DNA from: Actinomycetota bacterium
GTDB lineage: Bacteria; Actinomycetota; Actinomycetes; Nanopelagicales; Nanopelagicaceae
NCBI GenBank assembly: GCA_947372165.1
Contig: CANBSP010000005.1
Location: 1-64,000, forward strand
Direction: 5' to 3'
Length of the DNA: 64,000 nt
Shown here: positions 40,986-48,499 of the stretch, piece after piece
How positions within the stretch are numbered: the stretch's first letter is position 1
Layout of the letters: each line of letters starts with the position of its first letter
The notes under the pieces: model-generated
What the model was told of the DNA's origin: nothing
The model's input: the letters and a program-made list of their open reading frames with translations, nothing else
Database searches by the model: none
Translations under genes and position numbers: made by a program

Positions 40986-42020
40986 ATGAAGAAGTTCATC
41001 ATCGCAATGGCAGCACTGCTCACCTCAGCGAGTGTGATCGCTAGCCCTTCTCTTGGCGCAGTCAATAAATTGGGCGGTAGCTGCACAAAGGTAGGGGCTA
41101 TCTCCGGTGCTCTCATCTGCCAAAAGAGCGGAAGCAAACTTCTGTGGGCAAAGTACTCATCTCCAAAACCTGCACCAAGCTCTGCCGATTACATCACCCC
41201 GCAAGTCCTAGCCGCACTTAAGGTCACAAAAATTCCCGCCAATTTAACGCCGCCTATCGCGAAAGTGCCTACAGATAAGAGTTTTTGGCTCGATCAGGCT
41301 TGTTCAGTGGATTTTGCAGATGTGAAAACCCCTGATTGCCAAGCGGGAGATCAAAAGGGAAGCAAGATCATGGTTGTTTATGGTGATTCACACGCATCGA
41401 TGTGGATGACAGCACTGAATCAGATCGCGATCGATTCTGGTTACAAGATCTATCTCTTTGCAAAACTTGCCTGCCCAATCCTTGAGGTTCCTATCTGGTC
41501 CTACCAACTCAATCGGCCATTCACTGAATGTAATGATTGGCAGAAGTTGGTCCTGCCTAAGATCGCAGATCTTCATCCTGATCTTCTGATCACCACTGAT
41601 CAGTTCAAGCCGGCCGTGACCAATGGCGCGAAATCAGATTTCGACACCCCATTCCTCTGGACCGATCAATTTCCAAAGGCGCTGGCCCATCTAAAACTGA
41701 TTGCCAAAAAAGTTGTAGTGATCTCAAACAATCCAAGTATGTCGACTGACTCTGCCAGCTGTGCCTCGCGGCCAGGTGCAAATATCGTCTCTTGTTCCTC
41801 GGGAAGATCTGCGGCAGATAATCACGTCATTAACAACATTGAGCAATCGGCTGCCAAGTCACTTGGTATTCCATTCGTCGATGTCGTCCCGTGGGCCTGC
41901 TCACCCGATCTCTGCCCTGTGATCATCAACAATATCTTCGTCTACTTTGATCAGTGGCACTTCACCGCAAGTTATGTATCCTGGTTAACTCCGGCATTGA
42001 AAAAAGCCCTGAATCTATAG
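40986..42020 (+). CDS. secreted SGNH-hydrolase-domain protein
   Basis: Exported protein (344 aa). I use the ATG at 40986, after an AGAGAGG ribosome site, rather than one 24 nt earlier; it starts a clear signal peptide (MKKFIIAMAALLTSASVIAS, cleaved near SLGA). SGNH block I is VVYGDSHASMW with nucleophile Ser, and the C-terminal block V is FDQWHFTASY with Asp and His. Cys pairs (CSVDF/CQAG, CASRPG/CSSG, CSPDLC) suggest disulfides outside the cell. It corresponds to the detached SGNH domain of OafA-type acyltransferases. Last gene of the operon. Confidence 0.85.
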   Translation: MKKFIIAMAALLTSASVIASPSLGAVNKLGGSCTKVGAISGALICQKSGSKLLWAKYSSPKPAPSSADYITPQVLAALKVTKIPANLTPPIAKVPTDKSFWLDQACSVDFADVKTPDCQAGDQKGSKIMVVYGDSHASMWMTALNQIAIDSGYKIYLFAKLACPILEVPIWSYQLNRPFTECNDWQKLVLPKIADLHPDLLITTDQFKPAVTNGAKSDFDTPFLWTDQFPKALAHLKLIAKKVVVISNNPSMSTDSASCASRPGANIVSCSSGRSAADNHVINNIEQSAAKSLGIPFVDVVPWACSPDLCPVIINNIFVYFDQWHFTASYVSWLTPALKKALNL

Positions 42021-42023
42021 CGA

Positions 42024-42056
42024 AAAAGAGTGATTTTGGCCTGAAATTCATCTCTT
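42024..42056. terminator. weak bidirectional hairpin between convergent genes
   Basis: An imperfect inverted repeat (AAGAGTGATTT against AAATTCATCTCTT) lies in the 46-nt gap between the SGNH gene and the convergent LacI gene. It has bulges and is a low-confidence terminator. Confidence 0.25.
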
Positions 42057-42066
42057 CTAGTGGGAA

Positions 42067-43092
42067 CTATTTAGGAGCTTTTCCCGTGCTCTCTCGAACC
42101 TCAAGGAAACCACACCATAATTTTTCTGGATCAGGGATATCCATCTGGGCAAGTTTTTTGATGAGGGCAGTGGCTGCCGCACCACCAATACTTGTTGCAG
42201 GAGGAGAAATTGTGGTCAGGCTTGGTTCTTGCGCAAGCGCTTCCACAGAATTTGAATCGATACATACAATGGATAGGTCACGAGGAATTCTTAGACCTTC
42301 TCGTTGAACGCCACGTGAAAAGCCAGCTATCGCTTCTGAATTAATCGACACTATTCCGGTTGGTCTCTTGCTGACCTTTGCAAAATCTCTTCCAACAACC
42401 ATTCCGGCATCGGCCGACATTTCAGCATGCAAGATAGAGAGATCAATATTCAATTCTTTTGCGACTTCTAAAGCGACGGTCTCGGCGCGAACAATCGCAC
42501 CAAATCCCTCATCAGCCTGCTGAGTAGATGTACTCAAATAAGCGATTTTCTTATGGCCCAGCCGAATTAGTTCTTCGATGGCCATTCGAACTGCGCTGTC
42601 AAAGTCTCGGTCAGCATAAATATCGTTTTCAGGTTTTGCGGTTCGCCCAATGAGTGCAACCGGAATTCCGAGTTTCTTAAAGAGTTTGACGCGACTGTCG
42701 TTTAAGCGAACTTCCATGAGAATGACGCCATCAAGTAGACCAGAGTGCGCCTGGGCAATAACGCTATCGATCTCTCGATCTCGTACTGGCCATAAAATCA
42801 GGTGGTACCCAAGATTGCGAGCGGCATCGGCTGCGCCCAATACATAAGTCATATCGCCTTGTGAAATGCCGTGATCATCAACGCCGAAGACGAGAGCGAG
42901 CATCTTGCTGCTTCCACTGCGCAGGGCTGCAGCCACGGCGTTGGGCTTGTAATCCAGCTCCTTCATTGCCTTGAAGATGCGCTTCTTCGTCTCGTCCGAT
43001 ATTGGGCGCGAACCGGAGAGGGCATAGGAGATCGTGCTTTCGGCTACGCCGGCAGCCTTCGCCACTTCTGACCGTTTCGTCGCTTTTGACAT
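42067..43092 (-). CDS. LacI-family transcriptional regulator (second sugar operon)
   Basis: Repressor (341 aa) with helix-turn-helix and hinge at residues about 7-60 (EVAKAAGVAESTISYALSGSRPIS) and a periplasmic-binding-like effector domain (LALVFGVDDHGISQGDMTYVLGAADAARNLGYHLILWP). It is divergent from the importer operon it probably controls; two matching palindromes lie in the 190-bp gap. TAGATT is 6 nt from the ATG, so its own mRNA is likely leaderless, though AAAGGT in that spacer could also pair with rRNA. Confidence 0.92.
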   Translation of the reverse strand: MSKATKRSEVAKAAGVAESTISYALSGSRPISDETKKRIFKAMKELDYKPNAVAAALRSGSSKMLALVFGVDDHGISQGDMTYVLGAADAARNLGYHLILWPVRDREIDSVIAQAHSGLLDGVILMEVRLNDSRVKLFKKLGIPVALIGRTAKPENDIYADRDFDSAVRMAIEELIRLGHKKIAYLSTSTQQADEGFGAIVRAETVALEVAKELNIDLSILHAEMSADAGMVVGRDFAKVSKRPTGIVSINSEAIAGFSRGVQREGLRIPRDLSIVCIDSNSVEALAQEPSLTTISPPATSIGGAAATALIKKLAQMDIPDPEKLWCGFLEVRESTGKAPK

Positions 43093-43098
43093 ACCTTT

Positions 43099-43104
43099 AA
43101 TCTA
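43099..43104 (-). promoter_or_regulatory. -10 hexamer of the lacI-type gene, leaderless start
   Basis: TAGATT on the minus strand, 6 nt (AAAGGT) before the ATG at 43092. Confidence 0.5.
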
Positions 43105-43157
43105 AACCACCCCCGCCTTTACTCATCATTTTGTTATCAAACTGTTACCTATCTCCA

Positions 43158-43171
43158 TAGACACGTGTCGA
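43158..43171. promoter_or_regulatory. LacI-type operator candidate 1
   Basis: TAGACACGTGTCGA, near-perfect palindrome around a central CG. It matches the second site at 43200 in 12 of 14 positions. Confidence 0.65.
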
Positions 43172-43199
43172 AAAGAGGAAGTACTCTCTCGGATTGTAA

Positions 43200-43213
43200 T
43201 CGACAGGTGTCGA
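43200..43213. promoter_or_regulatory. LacI-type operator candidate 2
   Basis: TCGACAGGTGTCGA. The centre is 42 bp, about four helical turns, from the first site, allowing looping by a tetramer or joint binding. A TATAAC -10 candidate for the binding-protein gene lies at 43228-43233, so this site covers its -35 region. Confidence 0.65.
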
Positions 43214-43282
43214 CAGACACAAGAGGTTATAACCCACTTGTCGGGGCCACTTCGGAATCGGCAACACCCCTTAGGAGAATAA

Positions 43283-44620
43283 ATGAAGAAAGTAACAAAG
43301 CTTGGCGCGGTAGTCCTCGCTGCATTGTTGACATCTTCTGTAACAGTTGCGACAACAGCTCACGCTGCAACTTGTGCAAAGAAGACAAACGTTGTGATGC
43401 TTGGAACTATCAAGACCGAAATCCGCGATCAGTTCCTTGCAGCTGTCGCCGATTACAATAAGAGCCAGAAGTGCTACACACTTAAGTCTGTTCCTGGCGA
43501 CTCAAAGCTCACATTCCTCCAGAACGTAACTCCTATGTACGCTGCGAAGAATGCTCCAACAATCATGTACACACTTCAAGAGATTCCTGACATGGCTGAC
43601 AAGGTCATGGACTGGAAGGGAACCACTCTTGCAAAGTTGACTCCATCAGGACTTCTCGCAGCTGCAAACGTCGGTGGAAAGCAAGTTGGTGTCCCATCAA
43701 CTGCTGAAGCTTTCGGTCTTCTCTACAACAAGAAGGTTCTTGACGCTGCCGGAATCACCCCTGCATCAATCAAGACACGTACAGATCTAGAAGCCGCTTT
43801 CAAGACCTTGCAGGCAAAGGGTAAGAAGGCAATTCACTTCTCAGCAATCTGGTGGTCACTTGGTGCTCACTTCACAAATATCTTCCATGCGAATTCAGCC
43901 ACAACTCATGAAGGTCGTCTAGCAGTTCTTGATTCACTCGCTGCTGGCACAAAGGATCTTTCAGCTGATCCTGTCTTCAAGAATTGGTTGGCAACATTCG
44001 ATCTCCTCAAGAAGTACAACGGTTCAACTGCGAATCTCACAGATACTGAATACGATGCTTCTATCGCAGATCTAGCAAGTGGCGATTACGGTTTCTTGTT
44101 CCAGGGTAACTGGACCGAGCCAAACCTCATCACAGCTGGTGCAGGAACTGACTTTGGCATCATGCCATTGCCAATCAGCACTGATGCGAAGGCTTATGGA
44201 AATGATTCCATTCCAGTCGGCGTACCTGGCTACTTCATGATCGACAAGATGCAGTCAACCCCTGAACAGCGTGCCGGAGCTATCGACTTCCTTACATGGC
44301 TCTATACCTCTAAGGCTGGTCAGCACCACGTTTCAGACCCAACCACCAAGACTGGTGGCGGAATGGGCTTCATTCCTGTCTATGCAAAGTGGACTGTTCC
44401 ACCAAGCACATTCATGTCTAAGAAGATCGCTGAGTACGTAGCAGCAAACAAGACTCTTGAGTGGATCAACACTTACTACCCAGCTGGCTTGCAAGAAACA
44501 GTCGGCAAGGTCTCTATGCAGCAGTACTTCACTGACAAGATCTCTGCTACAGACCTCGCAAAGGCAATCCAGGATGCTTGGAAGGGTCAAGTAAAGACCT
44601 GGCGTGGAGTGAAGAAGTAA
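43283..44620 (+). CDS. sugar ABC transporter substrate-binding protein (second CUT1 system)
   Basis: Extracellular solute-binding protein (445 aa) with TTAGGAG 6 nt before the ATG. Signal peptide about residues 1-28 ends TTAHAAT; a Cys follows (AATCAKKTN) but the context is not a lipobox. The family 1 fold starts NVVMLGTIKTEIRDQFLAAVADYN. The ligand is unknown; the GH32/GH43-like enzyme at the end of the operon suggests a fructoside, arabinoside or similar sugar. Confidence 0.9.
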   Translation: MKKVTKLGAVVLAALLTSSVTVATTAHAATCAKKTNVVMLGTIKTEIRDQFLAAVADYNKSQKCYTLKSVPGDSKLTFLQNVTPMYAAKNAPTIMYTLQEIPDMADKVMDWKGTTLAKLTPSGLLAAANVGGKQVGVPSTAEAFGLLYNKKVLDAAGITPASIKTRTDLEAAFKTLQAKGKKAIHFSAIWWSLGAHFTNIFHANSATTHEGRLAVLDSLAAGTKDLSADPVFKNWLATFDLLKKYNGSTANLTDTEYDASIADLASGDYGFLFQGNWTEPNLITAGAGTDFGIMPLPISTDAKAYGNDSIPVGVPGYFMIDKMQSTPEQRAGAIDFLTWLYTSKAGQHHVSDPTTKTGGGMGFIPVYAKWTVPPSTFMSKKIAEYVAANKTLEWINTYYPAGLQETVGKVSMQQYFTDKISATDLAKAIQDAWKGQVKTWRGVKK

Positions 44621-44667
44621 TTTCTCGCTCATAGCCGGTTCTTACTAGCTACAACTAGAAGATAGTT

Positions 44668-44704
44668 GAGGCCATTCGGGGGTTTACCTCCTCTGAATGG
44701 CCTC
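44668..44704 (+). terminator. hairpin between second binding protein and permeases
   Basis: GAGGCCATTC and GAATGGCCTC form a perfect 10-bp outer stem; GGGG and CTCC in the interior extend the pairing. Only a short CACTACTCTTT follows. Position and likely role match the hairpin at 29750 in the first importer operon. Confidence 0.65.
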
Positions 44705-44784
44705 ACTACTCTTTACCAGTGAAAAGTAAGACCAGTAATTTTTAATAAGTCACCAAAAGACAACTGACCGAGAAGGAAGATGTG

Positions 44785-45663
44785 ATGAGCCGCATTAAGC
44801 GCACCAAGAACATCAAGAAATTTCTAGTTTTTGGGGCAATTCCACTCTCAATCTTTTTGGCTGTGCTCGTCTATCCATTTGCGCGAGGACTATTTCTTAC
44901 CTTTACCGATTGGAACGGTTTTGGATATACAAAACTAAACGGTGTCGGAAATTACGTAAAATCGTTTAAGGATCCAACCTTTTGGAGCACTCTCGGCTTC
45001 ACCCTAAAATTCGTCTTAGTCTCAATGATTCTTGTGAATGCTGTCGCCTTCGGGCTGGCACTCTTAGTCACGTCAAAGCTCAAGAGTTCTAACCTATTCC
45101 GCACATTCTTCTTTATTCCAAATTTGATTGGTGGCGTTGTCTTAGGCGTCATCTGGCAATTTATCTTTAATACTGCCCTTGTCTCGATCTCGAAGAAATT
45201 TGACCTCCCCTTCTTCCAGCAATCATGGCTTCAAGATACAAATAAGGCCTTCTGGGCACTCATCATCGTGACTGTCTGGCAGTCGTCCGGATACATGATG
45301 ATTATTTACATAACCGGACTCATTAGTATCGAACAGGATGTACTAGAGGCTGCCAAGGTGGATGGAGCATCTCCACTTCGCATGCTGACCTCGATCAAGA
45401 TTCCGTTAATGGCACAGTCATTCACCATCGCACTCTTCTTAACAATGCGCGGTGGATTCATGGCATACGACGTAAATCTCTCACTGACGGGCGGCGGACC
45501 ATTCCGCACCACCGAACTAGTTTCATTGCATATCTTCCAAGAAGCATTTGCCTTCGGCCACTTTGGGACAGGGCAGGCTCAAGCAGTAGTGATGTTCGTT
45601 ATGGTCGCTCTAGCAGCCCTTATCCAAGTCGCAGTGAGCAAGCGAGCGGAGGTTCAGCAATGA
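44785..45663 (+). CDS. sugar ABC transporter permease (MalF-like), second system
   Basis: Permease subunit (292 aa) with six TM helices. I chose the ATG at 44785, 6 nt after AAGGAA; a GTG directly before it is also possible. The EAA loop is EAAKVDGASPLRMLTSIKIPLMAQ near residue 195. The end (KRAEVQQ) is short and basic. It overlaps the second permease by 4 nt (ATGA). Confidence 0.92.
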   Translation: MSRIKRTKNIKKFLVFGAIPLSIFLAVLVYPFARGLFLTFTDWNGFGYTKLNGVGNYVKSFKDPTFWSTLGFTLKFVLVSMILVNAVAFGLALLVTSKLKSSNLFRTFFFIPNLIGGVVLGVIWQFIFNTALVSISKKFDLPFFQQSWLQDTNKAFWALIIVTVWQSSGYMMIIYITGLISIEQDVLEAAKVDGASPLRMLTSIKIPLMAQSFTIALFLTMRGGFMAYDVNLSLTGGGPFRTTELVSLHIFQEAFAFGHFGTGQAQAVVMFVMVALAALIQVAVSKRAEVQQ

Positions 45664-46493
45664 AAACTTCAAAAATCGGCGGAACATTCGGCAAAAAGGT
45701 CATTTTTGGCGTCGGCCTGATTGGTTCGATTGCCTATGTCGCACCATTCTTACTCGTTCTTGTGAACTCAGTAAAGCCAAAGTTCGACATTCTCTTAAAT
45801 CCACTTGCATTGCCAACAACTTTCACTTGGGATAACTTTCAACAGGCTTTAGAGAAGATGAACTTCTTCCGATCCCTCGTTAACTCGATCATCATCACCT
45901 TCTTCAGTGTCTCTATCCTGATCATCTTCTCTTCAATGCTGGCTTTCTACCTCGCTCGGACAAGAAATCGATTCACTAAGACCACCTTCTTGATTCTGGT
46001 CGCGTCGATGATTGTGCCCTTCCAGGCTTTGATGATTCCATTTATGTCGATCTTCGCTCAATTTGTCTCGTTGAATAACCGAATTGCTCTGATCTTCTTC
46101 TATCAAGGATTCGGCGTAGCTCTCTCTACATTCTTGTATCACGGCTTTATCTCAAAGATTCCGGCAGAGATCGATGAAGCCGCTTCGATGGATGGCGCAA
46201 ATGATTTCACGATCTTCTGGCGCATTATCTTCCCAATGCTGCGCCCAATTACCGCAACTGTCGCGATTGTGAATTCACTCTGGATTTGGAACGATTTCCT
46301 ACTTCCTCGTCTAGTTCTCACTCAAGAGTCCCAGACTCTTCCGCTCTCCACCTACCTCTTCTACGGCCAATACACCACGGAATATGGCCAGGCGATGGCT
46401 GGGTTATTGCTGGCTGTAATTCCGATTATCGCCCTATTCCTCTTCTTGCAAAAGCAATTTATTGCGGGTCTTTCTAGTGGTGCAGTGAAATAG
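45660..46493 (+). CDS. sugar ABC transporter permease (MalG-like), second system
   Basis: Second permease (277 aa), six TM helices, EAA loop EAASMDGANDFTIFWRIIFPMLRP near residue 180, ending QKQFIAGLSSGAVK as usual for MalG-type proteins. As in the first importer, no ATP-binding protein is encoded nearby. The TAG stop shares a base with the GTG start of the next gene. Confidence 0.92.
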   Translation: MKTSKIGGTFGKKVIFGVGLIGSIAYVAPFLLVLVNSVKPKFDILLNPLALPTTFTWDNFQQALEKMNFFRSLVNSIIITFFSVSILIIFSSMLAFYLARTRNRFTKTTFLILVASMIVPFQALMIPFMSIFAQFVSLNNRIALIFFYQGFGVALSTFLYHGFISKIPAEIDEAASMDGANDFTIFWRIIFPMLRPITATVAIVNSLWIWNDFLLPRLVLTQESQTLPLSTYLFYGQYTTEYGQAMAGLLLAVIPIIALFLFLQKQFIAGLSSGAVK

Positions 46494-47434
46494 TGCTCGA
46501 ATTAGCTGATCATTGGGTTTGGGACTGTTGGCTCTTTGATGACGGTGAAGAGTTTCATATCTTCTTTCTTCGTGCATCCAAGGCACTGATCGATCCTGAC
46601 CGTCGCCATTTCCGTGCGTCGGTAGGCCATGCGAAGTCGAAAGATTTAATTAATTGGACCTTACTTCCTGATGCGCTCGTCGCGGCAGATGTACCTGCCT
46701 GGGATGAGGTAGCGACGTGGACCGGCAGCGTTATTAAAAATCCAAAAGATGGCCTTTATTACATGTTCTATACCGGTGTTACTCGCCCTAATGGTGGGAT
46801 TGTTCAGCAAATCGGATTGGCAACGAGTACTGATCTCATAACGTGGCATCGTGACCCAAATAATCCTATGACATCTGCCGACCCAGCTATTTACGAATCC
46901 CAAGAAAATGGTGATCAACATACAAATTGGCGCGACCCATGGGTCTTCTTTGATGATCGAGACAATTTGTGGCACATGCTCAATACTGCTGACATAAAGA
47001 ATGGCGGAAAGAAGACGCGTGCCACTGTGGCACATTCCATCTCATCAGATCTCAGAGAATGGAAAGTTCTACCACCACTTCACGGTGAATCAGGATTCGG
47101 GCAGGTGGAGGTCATTCAAGTCGAGAAGATTGAAGGCCGCTATGTTCTCGTTTTCTGCGTGAATGCTCATGACCTCAATGAGGTAAAACCAGGATTTAAG
47201 ACTGGTACATATTCAGTCCCAGCTGATTCGCCAACTGGCCCATTCCACTTTGATCAAACTGACATTATCGACGCAGAGGGGATCTACGCAGGGCGCATCA
47301 TCAAGGACCGAAGTGGCCACTGGGTATTACTAGGCTTTGAGGCAGGCCAGTCGACGGGTGACTTCACTGGCCGGATCTGTGACCCAATTCCACTGGAATT
47401 AACCGCCGAAGGCTCTCTCCGCCGTAAGAAATAA
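46493..47434 (+). CDS. GH32/GH43-like five-bladed beta-propeller glycosidase
   Basis: Predicted glycosidase (313 aa, GTG start overlapping the permease stop as TAGTG). The propeller fold is indicated by repeated blades: DHWVWDCWLFDDGEEFHIFF (candidate nucleophile Asp), TWTGSVIKNPKDGLYYMFYTG, NWRDPWVFFDD (the RDP motif of GH32/GH68/GH43 clans) and GFGQVEVIQVE (candidate acid Glu). The GH32 hallmark WMNDPNG is absent, so it is either a divergent GH32 or nearer to GH43/GH68. No signal peptide; it would act on the imported sugar. Confidence 0.7.
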   Translation: MLELADHWVWDCWLFDDGEEFHIFFLRASKALIDPDRRHFRASVGHAKSKDLINWTLLPDALVAADVPAWDEVATWTGSVIKNPKDGLYYMFYTGVTRPNGGIVQQIGLATSTDLITWHRDPNNPMTSADPAIYESQENGDQHTNWRDPWVFFDDRDNLWHMLNTADIKNGGKKTRATVAHSISSDLREWKVLPPLHGESGFGQVEVIQVEKIEGRYVLVFCVNAHDLNEVKPGFKTGTYSVPADSPTGPFHFDQTDIIDAEGIYAGRIIKDRSGHWVLLGFEAGQSTGDFTGRICDPIPLELTAEGSLRRKK

Positions 47435-47460
47435 CGGTTTTCGCCGAACCACCGAACGGG

Positions 47461-47466
47461 TAAACT
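47461..47466 (+). promoter_or_regulatory. -10 hexamer upstream of tRNA-Ser(GCU)
   Basis: TAAACT, 13 nt before the tRNA 5' end. The -35 region is weak (TTTTCG at 47438 with a 17-nt spacer). Confidence 0.4.
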
Positions 47467-47479
47467 ACTCCCGTAACTC

Positions 47480-47574
47480 GGAGACGTCGCATAGCCCGGT
47501 CGAGTGCGCCTCACTGCTAATGAGGTATACCCTTTAAAAAGGTATCGGAGGTTCAAATCCTCTCGTCTCCGCCA
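47480..47574 (+). tRNA. tRNA-Ser (anticodon GCU), CCA encoded
   Basis: Acceptor arms GGAGACG (47480-47486) and CGTCTCC (47564-47570), discriminator G and encoded CCA (47572-47574). Anticodon stem CCTCA/TGAGG with loop CTGCTAA gives GCT at 47516-47518. The long variable arm (ACCC...GGT with a run of A) is typical for serine, and the T loop is GGTTCAAATCC. The other serine tRNA of the window lacks an encoded CCA. Confidence 0.96.
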
Positions 47575-47614
47575 GATCCGCTGGTTTGATTTATAGAAGT
47601 ATCAGCGAACAAAA

Positions 47615-48328
47615 CTAAAAATCAATCTCCTGATTTCCGTACCAAAACTTTCCACTCTCTGACCATGGCAAAGAGCAAATCTCCCACATTCTCTGCCCAC
47701 CATCTGCAGGTTCACCTGGTGCATGAGGACCACCAAGATCGGTCTTAAGCCAACCTGGATCGAGTGCATTGACTGCAACTCTCCCTCTTAAAGTCTCTGC
47801 CCATAAGAGAGTCAATCCGCCAAGTGCATATTTTGTAAGGCGATAGGTGGGCATATCAGAGGATGTCTTGAGAGATTCTAAGGTTCCAGCCCCAGAACTG
47901 ACATTCACAATTCTTGGTTCGGATCCTTTCCGCAAGAGATGCTGTAATCGAAAAATTAATTCATGTTGGGCAAAGAGATTGCATCGTAGTTGGCTTTGAA
48001 GGAGGTCGAGTCCTTCATCTTCCCAATCAGATTTATAGGTTTGCACTGCAGCGTTGTTGAGAAGAAAATCCAGGCTATCCCAACGAGCTTCAACAGCTTG
48101 CGCAACGAGTGCTGGTGCAGCGGGGTCATCAAAGTCTGCTATGAGTGGATGGAAATCACCTATGGTCGAGAGCTCTGCGCTCGCGTGATCAAGCCTTTCC
48201 TGGTCTCGGCCAGTACCAATGACGTGCGCGCCAGCGGCTAGGAAGAGCTTGGCGGATTCAAAACCAATGCCACGTGATGCGCCAGTGATGAGAATCTTCT
48301 TACCCTTGAAATCTGTCATAAGAGCCAT
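47615..48328 (-). CDS. short-chain dehydrogenase/reductase
   Basis: NAD(P)-dependent oxidoreductase (237 aa) of the classical SDR type. The cofactor motif is ITGASRGIGFE (about residues 13-23), then DFDD, LLNNAAV (NNAG-like), a catalytic Ser in IVNVSSGAG and the YxxxK pair in YRLTKYALGG near residue 163. The C-terminus after DPGWLKTDLGG is short. An internal ATG at codon 4 is an alternative start. Substrate unknown. It is alone, divergent from the giant secreted protein gene and convergent with tRNA-Ser. Confidence 0.88.
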   Translation of the reverse strand: MALMTDFKGKKILITGASRGIGFESAKLFLAAGAHVIGTGRDQERLDHASAELSTIGDFHPLIADFDDPAAPALVAQAVEARWDSLDFLLNNAAVQTYKSDWEDEGLDLLQSQLRCNLFAQHELIFRLQHLLRKGSEPRIVNVSSGAGTLESLKTSSDMPTYRLTKYALGGLTLLWAETLRGRVAVNALDPGWLKTDLGGPHAPGEPADGGQRMWEICSLPWSESGKFWYGNQEIDF

Positions 48329-48403
48329 AAGAATATGAATCCTAGTTGATCTGACTCTGGCCCCTTGGAGTACTCACCCGAAAAAGAATTAGGCAGATTG
48401 ACT

Positions 48404-48446
48404 CCCTTTTAGGGTGATCCTTGGGGGTGAAGAAAGCACAAAAGGG
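48404..48446 (+). promoter_or_regulatory. inverted repeat in the leader region of the giant gene
   Basis: CCCTTTT (48404-48410) and AAAAGGG (48440-48446) flank a G-rich stretch (TTGGGGGTGAAG) in the 171-nt gap before the giant gene. It could be an RNA structure or operator. No -10 hexamer at leaderless spacing was found for this gene. Confidence 0.3.
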
Positions 48447-48499
48447 ATGTTTCGGTTTACCCACCCTTCAACCCGCTTTTACGCTTAGGCCTCTCGTAA

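Noticed and set aside
17464-47574. Genomic island bounded by the two tRNA-Ser genes
   Set aside because: No integrase, insertion sequence or duplicated tRNA 3' end was found; the shared GGTTCAAATCC is the normal T loop. Core genes (sdhCAB, pepP) lie inside the interval.
48404-48446. Cyclic-dinucleotide riboswitch in the leader of the giant gene
   Set aside because: Only a short GGGGGTGAAG stretch is suggestive; the full conserved core could not be recognised. A covariance-model scan would settle it.
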